DNA from: Deltaproteobacteria bacterium
GTDB taxonomy: Bacteria; Desulfobacterota; Desulfobacteria; Desulfobacterales; SG8-13
Assembly (NCBI GenBank): GCA_024639205.1
Contig: JAHEIV010000203.1
Coordinates: forward strand, 1-5,865
Reading direction: 5' to 3'
Length of the DNA stretch: 5,865 nucleotides
Part shown: in pieces, positions 1 through 5,832 of the stretch
How positions within the stretch are numbered: the first letter of the stretch is position 1
Layout of the letters: every line of letters starts with the position of its first letter
The notes under the pieces: generated by a model
Databases searched by the model: none
What the model was told of the DNA's origin: nothing
Seen by the model: only the letters and a program-made list of their open reading frames with translations
Position numbers and translations under genes: made by a program

Positions 1-24
1 CGTAATCTTACAAAACACGACCCA

Positions 25-1014
25 ATGTGTGTGACAATGGACACCAGCGAAAACAAGCGTGCACGGCAAATCGACCTGTCGATCATTATACCGGTTCACG
101 ACGAACAGAATAACATTGAACCGTTGTATGAAGAGCTCGTGCAGGTTCTGGAGGGCATGCCTTCTCGATCTGAAATCATATTTGTCAATGACGGCAGCCG
201 AGACGACACTGCCCGCATCGTCGACCAGCTGGCAGGCAAAGATCAGCGGATCACGGCCGTGCACCTGATGCGGAACTACGGGCAAACCACGGCTATGATG
301 GCCGGTTTCGATCACACCCGGGGTGAAATGGTGGTCGCCATGGACGGAGACGGCCAGAATGACCCGGCCGACATCCCGCGGCTGCTGGCCAAGATGAACG
401 AGGGGTACACGGTGGTGAGCGGATGGCGCAAGGATCGCAAAGACGCCAGGCTGACCAAGGTGATCCCTTCACGGGTGGCCAATCGTATCATTTCGTTCGT
501 GACCGGCGTCCGGCTGCACGATCATGGTTGCTCTTTGAAAGCCTATCACCGGAATGTCATCCGGGAATTGAAACTCTATGGCGAGATGCACCGATTCATT
601 CCCGTTTTTTCGGAATGGGGCGGAGCGCAGGTCTGCGAAATTGTGGTGAATCATCGCCCGCGTCGCTCCGGTGTCAGCAAGTACGGTATTTCCAGGGTGC
701 TGCCCGTGCTGCTCGATTTGTTTCTGGTTCGGTTTATGCAGCGTCACATGCAGCATCCGATTCATTTTTTCGGCCGATTCGGTGTGATCAACATTTTACT
801 GGCCGTGCTCAGCTTCGCCCTGATGATCTACTACAAGTTTTGGGGCGGTAAGACCTTCATCGAGACACCGCTGCCAACGCTTACCGTATTGTTCGTTTTG
901 ATGGGCAGTATGGCGATATTGTTGGGAATTGTTGCAGAGCTGGTGATTCGAACCTACTACGAATCCCAGCAGAAAAAGCCGTATCGCATCGAACGCATCG
1001 TTTCCAGCCGGTAA
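25..1014 (+). CDS. DPM1/GtrB-like polyprenyl-phosphate glycosyltransferase (GT2) with two C-terminal membrane helices
   Basis: A 329-residue family 2 glycosyltransferase, expected to transfer a sugar from a nucleotide donor to polyprenyl phosphate at the inner face of the cytoplasmic membrane. Seen: the GT-A opening SIIIPVHDEQNNI (residues 19-31), VNDGSRDDT (54-62), and the metal/nucleotide motif in MDGDGQNDP (106-114) with D107 and D109. A CSLKAY block, GEMHRFIP and RRSGVSKYG (213-221) follow; these are typical of the DPM1/GtrB/ArnC group. Two hydrophobic helices lie at about 253-273 and 284-308, then a basic tail (YYESQQKKPYRIERI), the usual GtrB-like ending. Start: ATG 25 gives the longest form; ATG 37 (MDTSENK) is equally possible, and neither has a clear Shine-Dalgarno sequence. 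The exact sugar cannot be read from sequence. No GtrA-type small flippase is visible next to it. It lies 78 bases upstream of the asparagine synthetase gene. Confidence 0.9.
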   Translation: MCVTMDTSENKRARQIDLSIIIPVHDEQNNIEPLYEELVQVLEGMPSRSEIIFVNDGSRDDTARIVDQLAGKDQRITAVHLMRNYGQTTAMMAGFDHTRGEMVVAMDGDGQNDPADIPRLLAKMNEGYTVVSGWRKDRKDARLTKVIPSRVANRIISFVTGVRLHDHGCSLKAYHRNVIRELKLYGEMHRFIPVFSEWGGAQVCEIVVNHRPRRSGVSKYGISRVLPVLLDLFLVRFMQRHMQHPIHFFGRFGVINILLAVLSFALMIYYKFWGGKTFIETPLPTLTVLFVLMGSMAILLGIVAELVIRTYYESQQKKPYRIERIVSSR

Positions 1015-1046
1015 GGGCGTGTGCAGCCGTCCCGACTGCGAGCCCT
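1014..1046 (+). other. Imperfect stem-loop directly after the first glycosyltransferase gene
   Basis: AGGGC (1014-1018) pairs with GCCCT (1042-1046), and inside it GCAG (1023-1026) pairs with CTGC (1036-1039), with an asymmetric internal loop (four bases left, two right) and a nine-base apical loop. It begins on the last base of the upstream stop codon. No T-run follows, so it is not a standard Rho-independent terminator. It could slow transcription, protect the 3' end of an mRNA, or be chance. Confidence 0.3.
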
Positions 1047-1052
1047 AAACCT

Positions 1053-1079
1053 TTGACAGTGTCATTACAGAAATATACC
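1053..1079 (+). promoter_or_regulatory. Possible sigma-70 promoter upstream of asnB
   Basis: A perfect TTGACA lies at 1053-1058. The best -10 candidate is TATACC at 1074-1079 (four of six consensus positions), 15 bases downstream, which is shorter than the ideal 17. Initiation would fall near 1086, leaving only a few bases of leader before the asnB ATG at 1093, which also lacks a visible Shine-Dalgarno sequence. The -35 box is good and the -10 box weak, so this is a candidate only. Confidence 0.3.
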
Positions 1080-1092
1080 TGCAGACAGCGAC

Positions 1093-2958
1093 ATGTGCGG
1101 AATTTGCGGATTCATCGGAAGCGGCGACGAAGCGGATCTCAAGAGGATGACCGCTGCGGTGACACATCGCGGACCGGACGAACAGGGCCTGTGGATTGAT
1201 CCGGACCTCGCTGTTTACCTTGGGCACCGGCGACTGGCGATTGTCGATATCCCCGGCGGACGCCAGCCGATGTGGACCGCAGACGGTCACATCGGAGTGG
1301 TTTTTAACGGCGAGATTTACAACCAGTTAGAGCTGCGCACCGAATTGATCCGAGCCGGATATCATTTTTCATCCGATCATTCCGATACGGAAGTGCTGTT
1401 GCACGGTTACCGTCAGTGGGAAACGCAGCTGCCGGAGCGGATGAACGGGATGTGGGCCTTTGCGCTGTGGGATCGGCAAAAAGAGTTGCTGTTCGTCAGC
1501 CGGGATCGCTTCGGTAAAAAGCCGCTGTACTTCACTTTCCAGAATGGGACCTTCGCATTTGCCTCGGAACTCACCAGCCTGATCAAACACCGCAGCCTTT
1601 CTGCGACCCTTTCGAAAACAAACCTGAAGAAGTATTTCGCATATGGTTTCATCCCTGCGCCCGGCTCCCTGTTCAAAAGGTTCGAGAAACTCCCGGGGGG
1701 CTGCAACCTGCTTTTCGACCGGAAGACGTTCACCTTCAGCACCCGGCGCTACTGGGAATTCAGGATAGAGCCTTTTGAGCACCTTCCGAAAAATCCCGAA
1801 GAACAGTGGGGAGAAGAGCTGCGCAGGCTGTTGCGCGCATCGATAAAACGCCGCCTCATGGCCGATGTCCCGCTGGGAGTAATGCTCAGCGGCGGCCTGG
1901 ACTCATCGTCTGTCACCGCGCTGGCCGCTGAACTGGTAGATCGGGAGAAGTTGAAGACCTTCACCATCGGTTTCGATGAACCGAGCTTTGATGAGGCCCG
2001 CTTTGCAGCCGATGTCGCCCGCCGCTATAAAACCGATCATTACCAGCAAACCGTTTCCATTGAGCGGATTCGCGAACACCTGCCGACAATCGCCAATCGG
2101 TTGGACGAACCGTTCGGTGACAGCTCGATTCTTCCCACCTATGTGCTGTGCCGTATGGCCCGCGAGCGGGTGACCGTTGCTTTGGGGGGCGAAGGCGGCG
2201 ATGAGCTGTTTGCCGGCTACGATCCCTTTCGAGCATTGCGCCTGGCACGGCTGTATGCAGCCGTCATCCCGCGCCCGTTGCACCTTGCCGTGCGCATGGC
2301 TGCCGGTATGCTGCCGGTATCCCATCGCTATATGGAGCCGGGTTTTCGAATCCAGCGGTTTCTGCGCGGGCTGTCCCACCCGCCGCCGCTGTGGAATTGT
2401 GTGTGGTTGGGGCCGCTGGATCCAGCTGAGCTTGACGAGTTGTTCCAGGAGCCCACCGATGTGGAGGAGGTGTACCGCGAAGCCATCGAATGCTGGGAAA
2501 GTTCGACACAGAAGAACCTGGTGGATCGGACGCTGGAGTTTTACACGAAACTCTACCTGCAGGACAACATCATGGTCAAAACCGACCGTGCCGGCATGAT
2601 GAATTCCTTGGAGGTCCGTTCGCCGTTTTTGGATATCGATCTGGTGAATTTTGTCCGTCGCATACCCTCTGCTTGGAAGTTTCGCAAGGGGCAGACAAAG
2701 TACATCCTGAAAAAAGCACTGGAACCAATTCTTCCCCGGCAGCTCATCTACCGTCCGAAAAAAGGCTTTGGCGCACCCATCGGAAAATGGTTTATGGAAT
2801 CCAAGCTGCCATGGCGAAGCAACCGGAGGCCGCCCGATCTATCGCAGCGATTTGTCGACCGAATGCGTTTGCAACACCGGTTGGCAAAGAACGATCACCG
2901 GCTGTTTCTCTGGAACCTGTGGCTGTTGCAAGAATTTCTGCATGGAGATCTTTCGTGA
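1093..2958 (+). CDS. asnB: Asparagine synthetase, glutamine-hydrolysing (AsnB-type amidotransferase)
   Basis: A 621-residue cytosolic class II glutamine amidotransferase. The family uses glutamine and ATP to amidate aspartate through an acyl-adenylate; relatives in glycan loci are thought to amidate other carboxylates. The start is fixed by MCGICGF: Cys2 becomes the N-terminal nucleophile. Glutaminase domain (about 1-210): HRGPDEQG (25-32), NGEIYN (72-77), RDRFGKKPLY (137-146). Synthase domain: ATP pyrophosphatase loop SGGLDSS (266-272), TFTIGFDEPSFDE, GGEGGDELFAGY (365-376), then DRAGMMNSLEVRSPFLD and the RPKKGFGAPIGKW block near the C-terminus. No key motif is missing. It is longer than the roughly 550-residue housekeeping E. 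coli AsnB and matches the 600-650-residue form common in polysaccharide gene clusters. Its TGA stop overlaps the GTG start of the methyltransferase gene. A role in glycan amidation rather than asparagine supply is inferred from context. Confidence 0.96.
   Translation: MCGICGFIGSGDEADLKRMTAAVTHRGPDEQGLWIDPDLAVYLGHRRLAIVDIPGGRQPMWTADGHIGVVFNGEIYNQLELRTELIRAGYHFSSDHSDTEVLLHGYRQWETQLPERMNGMWAFALWDRQKELLFVSRDRFGKKPLYFTFQNGTFAFASELTSLIKHRSLSATLSKTNLKKYFAYGFIPAPGSLFKRFEKLPGGCNLLFDRKTFTFSTRRYWEFRIEPFEHLPKNPEEQWGEELRRLLRASIKRRLMADVPLGVMLSGGLDSSSVTALAAELVDREKLKTFTIGFDEPSFDEARFAADVARRYKTDHYQQTVSIERIREHLPTIANRLDEPFGDSSILPTYVLCRMARERVTVALGGEGGDELFAGYDPFRALRLARLYAAVIPRPLHLAVRMAAGMLPVSHRYMEPGFRIQRFLRGLSHPPPLWNCVWLGPLDPAELDELFQEPTDVEEVYREAIECWESSTQKNLVDRTLEFYTKLYLQDNIMVKTDRAGMMNSLEVRSPFLDIDLVNFVRRIPSAWKFRKGQTKYILKKALEPILPRQLIYRPKKGFGAPIGKWFMESKLPWRSNRRPPDLSQRFVDRMRLQHRLAKNDHRLFLWNLWLLQEFLHGDLS
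2299..2320 (+). repeat. Perfect 11-base tandem duplication inside asnB
   Basis: GCTGCCGGTAT occurs twice back to back (2299-2309 and 2310-2320). It encodes part of MAAGMLPVSH in the synthase domain. The unit is not a multiple of three, so loss or gain of one copy would shift the frame. The present frame is right on both sides, since family motifs read through upstream and downstream. Confidence 0.85.
2944..2947 (+). promoter_or_regulatory. Ribosome binding site that fixes the methyltransferase GTG start
   Basis: GGAG lies seven bases before the GTG at 2955, within the last codons of asnB. It supports initiation at 2955 rather than any of the open codons further upstream in this frame, which all lie within the asnB coding region. 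Confidence 0.7.
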
Positions 2959-3845
2959 ATACCGGCATCCGCAAATATTCGCTTACCGGTTGCCCGGTTT
3001 GCGGCAGCGCCGATTTTGCTGCAGAGATCGAAAGCCAGGACTTTGAAAGCGGCACGGGCAGCTATCGTGTAGACTGTTGCCGACTTTGCGGCATGCGATT
3101 TACCAACCCGCGTCCGGCAGCGGATTCGCTCTACGATTTTTACCGGGCCCGCGAAAGTGCCGATTACGTCAGGCCGAATCGACTCACCGAACCACTGCGG
3201 GCCCTGGCGATTCGTCGCTGGGTCTCTAAGGTGACGGCCCACTGCGGTCCGTGCGAATCGGTGCTCGATTATGGCTGCGGAGACGGTTTTTTTTCCATGC
3301 AACTGGCCCGATTTGCCGGGTTCCGGAATATATCGGCCGTCGATTTGCACGATCACGCTCCTGTTTATCTGCAGGACCAGGACGCTGTGCGGTACCATTC
3401 CTTCGAGCAATTGAAGCGGGAAAAGGATCGCTATCAGCTGATCTTTTGCCGTCACGTAATAGAACACGTGCCGGACCCGACATCGGTTCCGGCTGTATTG
3501 GATAACCTGCTGGCACCCGACGGCACGCTGGTGGTGGAGGTACCGAACTATCACTCGCTGTGGCGAAAACTATTCGGGCGATATTATTTCGGACTTTACC
3601 TGCCGCGGCATCTGCTGCATTTTGACGAACATACCCTTCGGTATTTGTTCCGCAACTACCGGCAGGTGAAGCTATACCGCAACCACACACCGATCCTTGG
3701 GCAGAGCCTGGGGTATGTAGTCGGGCGTGCGATCGGCAATCTGGGCCTGGTCGGACTTTGCCTTTTTCCGCTGCAGGTCCTGGTGGATCGAATCGCTCGA
3801 TCGTCGAGTGTGCTGTCGCTGGTGCTCAGAAAGCAGAAAAGATGA
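2955..3845 (+). CDS. Class I SAM-dependent methyltransferase with N-terminal zinc ribbon
   Basis: A 296-residue methyltransferase from GTG 2955. Seen: an N-terminal zinc-ribbon pair CPVCG (C13, C16) and CRLCG (C42, C45), followed by NPRP, a layout common in Methyltransf_11/23-type enzymes of polysaccharide loci. SAM-binding motif I is VLDYGCGDG (103-111), with a beta-2 acidic turn in AVDLHDH, then the post-motif FCRHVIEHVPDP and LVVEVPNY. A hydrophobic C-terminal stretch (GLVGLCLFPLQVLV) may lie against the membrane. The reading frame is open further upstream to 2490, but that part overlaps asnB and has no homologous content; the GGAG at 2944-2947 and the GTGA overlap with the asnB stop support this start. 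The ATGA overlap at its 3' end links it to the next glycosyltransferase. The substrate is unknown; a sugar or sugar-linked group is likely from context (inference). Confidence 0.92.
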   Translation: MNTGIRKYSLTGCPVCGSADFAAEIESQDFESGTGSYRVDCCRLCGMRFTNPRPAADSLYDFYRARESADYVRPNRLTEPLRALAIRRWVSKVTAHCGPCESVLDYGCGDGFFSMQLARFAGFRNISAVDLHDHAPVYLQDQDAVRYHSFEQLKREKDRYQLIFCRHVIEHVPDPTSVPAVLDNLLAPDGTLVVEVPNYHSLWRKLFGRYYFGLYLPRHLLHFDEHTLRYLFRNYRQVKLYRNHTPILGQSLGYVVGRAIGNLGLVGLCLFPLQVLVDRIARSSSVLSLVLRKQKR

Positions 3846-4621
3846 CTACTGCAGCAGAAACGAAGCTGGATATCACACTGGGAGTTCCTTTTCAAAACAG
3901 CGCAGCGTACCTGCCGGACCTGTTGAAAGGCCTTCAGATCCAGAGCCACCTTCCGGCGCAGATCCTTTTTGTAGATGACGGCTCCAGCGACGAATCGCTG
4001 GACATGGTGGGCACCTTTGCCGCCCGGCATCGGGGCTGGAATATTCGCATCGATCGAAATCAATCGAGCATCGGAATCGGCGCCGTCTACAACCAAATCG
4101 CGATCGCATCCCGGCAAACATGGGTACAAATATTGGATGCCGACGACTATTTGTTGAAAGGCTATTACCGCGAGATCGCACCGTACCTGAGCGGCAGCTA
4201 TGCGGGGATTGTCACCGCCGCCCGCTCAAATCTCGTCCTGCTGGACCTGCTCAATGTTGCAGCCGGCCCCCTCGTGCCGAAGAATTTGCCACGCCGGCTG
4301 CCTGTGCTGGGTGGGTTGGCCACCCGATCGGGAGTCGTCTATCGAACTGCCGAGCTGCAGGGCGAGCCGTTCATCGACCCGGCCTTTGACGGTTCGGATA
4401 TCCTGCACCTGAGCAAGCTGCGCGCCGGAGGCTGCTTCGCCTACGTGCGAAAGGCACGCGTATACTACCGGGTGCACCCCAGCGCTGTGACGAGTCGATT
4501 GGAATCCGTCAGCCCATATCGGCGTCAACTCCAACACCATCCGAATGCTGGTTTGCTTTACCGTCTCGATTACGTGCTGCGAAAAAAGGCCTTTGCCTGG
4601 CTCAGAAAGCTGGACTTCTAG
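3842..4621 (+). CDS. Family 2 glycosyltransferase (GT-A fold), soluble
   Basis: A 259-residue glycosyltransferase without an obvious membrane helix, expected to add one sugar to a lipid-linked or growing glycan on the cytoplasmic side. Seen: DITLGVPFQNSAAYL (10-24), the nucleotide-binding FVDDGSSDES (43-52), the DxD-type metal site ILDADDY (97-103; D99, D101), and a late YYRVHPSAVTS block (208-218), typical of GT2 enzymes. The usual ED of the catalytic-base region appears to be GSD (G184-S185-D186): the aspartate is kept but the preceding glutamate is not. The start at ATG 3842 overlaps the methyltransferase stop (ATGA, 3842-3845). A longer form from 3758 would overlap the methyltransferase gene by about 88 bases and adds no family sequence. 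The Shine-Dalgarno sequence is weak (purine-rich AGAAAAG), consistent with coupled translation. The transferred sugar cannot be deduced. Confidence 0.88.
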   Translation: MTTAAETKLDITLGVPFQNSAAYLPDLLKGLQIQSHLPAQILFVDDGSSDESLDMVGTFAARHRGWNIRIDRNQSSIGIGAVYNQIAIASRQTWVQILDADDYLLKGYYREIAPYLSGSYAGIVTAARSNLVLLDLLNVAAGPLVPKNLPRRLPVLGGLATRSGVVYRTAELQGEPFIDPAFDGSDILHLSKLRAGGCFAYVRKARVYYRVHPSAVTSRLESVSPYRRQLQHHPNAGLLYRLDYVLRKKAFAWLRKLDF

Positions 4622-4634
4622 TGCGCATGTCTGA

Positions 4635-4656
4635 CAGCGGCTTTTTAGCCGGGCTG
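4635..4656 (+). other. Hairpin with T4 loop after the second glycosyltransferase gene
   Basis: CAGCGGCT (4635-4642) pairs with AGCC (4647-4650) and GCTG (4653-4656), with a two-base GG bulge and a TTTT loop. It starts 14 bases after the TAG stop. There is no downstream T-run, so it is at best a weak or Rho-assisted terminator or an mRNA 3' end structure. Its position at the end of the coupled three-gene group makes a transcript boundary plausible. Confidence 0.35.
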
Positions 4657-4705
4657 ATACGCCCAATTACAGCGAAACGCCGCCCATAACATATTTTCAT
4701 CCCGG

Positions 4706-4733
4706 TTGATTCGGCAGGACACGCTTCTATACG
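4706..4733 (+). promoter_or_regulatory. Weak promoter-like pair upstream of the flippase-like gene
   Basis: TTGATT (4706-4711) is followed 16 bases later by TATACG (4728-4733); each matches four of six sigma-70 consensus positions. A transcript from here would begin near 4740, which leaves almost no leader for GTG 4746 but a workable one for GTG 4794. The rest of the 124-base gap shows no other clear signal. Confidence 0.22.
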
Positions 4734-4745
4734 GAATCGCCGGAA

Positions 4746-5741
4746 GTGACAGAAAAACCGATAGATTCATTCATCGACAACCGTGGATATGATGTGAAAA
4801 CTCGCACATGGATAAAAATCGCCGTCAGTGTCGGTCTCCTGGGGTGGTTTCTGGCCGGCATGGACCTGCGACAGCTTCGCACATACCTGACTGGCATTCC
4901 TGGCGGTGAAGCGCTGCTGATCCTTGGTCTGTATGCCGCCGCCTGGCTGGTAAACACGGCAAAGTGGAAAACCTTGCTGAGCGGCCAATCCTTTTTGCGG
5001 CTTTTTGCCCTCAACATGATCGGCCAGTTCTATGCCCTGGTGCTACCGGGCCAAATTGCAGGGGAGGTCGTAAAAGCCTGGAAACTCATCGGTCGCGCGG
5101 GACAGACCCCAACGGTCGTTACTTCCATTCTCATGGATCGACTGACCGGTGTAATGAGCCTGTTGTGGGTTGGACTCATCGGAGCAAGCCTTACTTCGAC
5201 GGCTGCCGGGGCCGGCTGGGCCGTTATCTTCGGCGTTTTTATTCTGGGCTTCGGCCTGGCGGCCGTCCTGATGCGCCTTGATTCATGCAGAATCTGGAGT
5301 CGCAAGGGATTAACGGCAATCCGAAATCGAATTCCCGCCGCGGCGGGAATTACCGATGTGCTGATGAACTGCATCGATGCCTGGATCGGCTACCTGCATA
5401 CGCCGGCCCGCCTCGTGCCGGCAACGCTGCTGGGGTTGGTGTTTCAGTGCCTGGGGGTCTACATATTGCACCGAATTGCGCTAAGCATCGGCGTGCATGT
5501 GGCATTTGTGGATTGGTGCTGGATTTTTACCGCTGTATCACTGCTGCTGCTTCTGCCGATTACCATCGGCGGAATCGGGCTTCGAGAAGGCGCCATTCTG
5601 GTGCTGCTGTCCGGGCTCGGTGTGTCGGGCGAAAAGGCCCTGGCCTGCTCTTTTGCGCTGTTCGGGCTTCAGGTTCTCGCCGCTGCTGCCGGCGCCGCGT
5701 TGGACCTGGGATTGATTGTTCGGAATGGATTCAAGGCATAA
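4746..5741 (+). CDS. Flippase-like integral membrane protein, LPG_synthase_TM / YbhN (UPF0104) family
   Basis: A 331-residue multi-spanning membrane protein from GTG 4746. Family marks are visible in order: NTAKWKTLL after helix 2 (70-78), the LVLPGQIAGEVVKAWKL block (about 98-114), SILMDRLTG (about 127-135) and LPITIGGIGLREG (270-282). Hydrophobic segments lie near 23-38, 56-72, 135-150, 155-178, 222-245, 257-274 and 282-325. Homologous domains are the membrane half of lysyl-phosphatidylglycerol synthases and the C-terminal part of archaeal AglD. Free-standing copies are common in glycan loci and are annotated flippase-like, but transport is unproven. Start is uncertain: GTG 4794 (315 residues) has GGA six bases upstream and gives the short N-terminus normal for the family; GTG 4746 adds 16 polar residues, with a GGAA about nine bases upstream. 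It is separated by 124 bases from the preceding gene, so it may be transcribed separately. A palindrome is embedded in the cytosolic-loop region around residues 195-202. Confidence 0.9.
   Translation: MTEKPIDSFIDNRGYDVKTRTWIKIAVSVGLLGWFLAGMDLRQLRTYLTGIPGGEALLILGLYAAAWLVNTAKWKTLLSGQSFLRLFALNMIGQFYALVLPGQIAGEVVKAWKLIGRAGQTPTVVTSILMDRLTGVMSLLWVGLIGASLTSTAAGAGWAVIFGVFILGFGLAAVLMRLDSCRIWSRKGLTAIRNRIPAAAGITDVLMNCIDAWIGYLHTPARLVPATLLGLVFQCLGVYILHRIALSIGVHVAFVDWCWIFTAVSLLLLLPITIGGIGLREGAILVLLSGLGVSGEKALACSFALFGLQVLAAAAGAALDLGLIVRNGFKA
5330..5351 (+). repeat. 22-base perfect palindrome, ATTCCC-N8-GGGAAT type, inside the flippase-like gene
   Basis: Positions 5330-5351 read identically on both strands; the core at 5331-5350 is ATTCCC-GCCGCGGC-GGGAAT. 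This fits the ATTCCC-N8-GGGAAT form of the neisserial dRS3 element and of similar REP-like repeats of other bacteria, which when read in frame give IPAxAGI-like peptides. Here it encodes R-IPAAAGI (195-202) in a loop between membrane segments, with the frame kept. Only one copy is present in this window, so repeat status is inferred. Confidence 0.6.
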
Positions 5742-5832
5742 ACACTGTCGCTAAACATCGGAGGAGACCCGGTCACCTCACGCTCGTTGAATCCCGTTTC
5801 TGCTATGCCGGCACACGGCCCATATCAACAAA

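Noticed and set aside
597..617. Hairpin with T6 loop (CATTCC-C-G / CGGAATG) inside the first glycosyltransferase gene
   Set aside because: It is imperfect, lies in the middle of conserved coding sequence and has no terminator-like T-run after the stem, so chance is the simplest reading.
2490..2954. Upstream open extension of the methyltransferase frame, which would give a 451-residue protein
   Set aside because: It lies wholly within the asnB coding region, shows no family sequence, and a good GGAG-spaced GTG at 2955 explains the real start just before the zinc ribbon.
2895..3554. Long antisense open frame of 219 codons opposite the methyltransferase gene
   Set aside because: It mirrors codon bias of a clearly real + strand gene, contains no recognisable motif and has no ribosome binding site evidence.
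3798..3816. Short inverted repeat CTCGA/TCGAG near the end of the methyltransferase gene
   Set aside because: A five-base stem in a GC-rich sequence with frequent CGATCG words is expected by chance.
4627..4689. 20-codon open frame in the gap after the second glycosyltransferase gene
   Set aside because: No ribosome binding site, no hydrophobic or motif content, and it overlaps the hairpin; too short to support.
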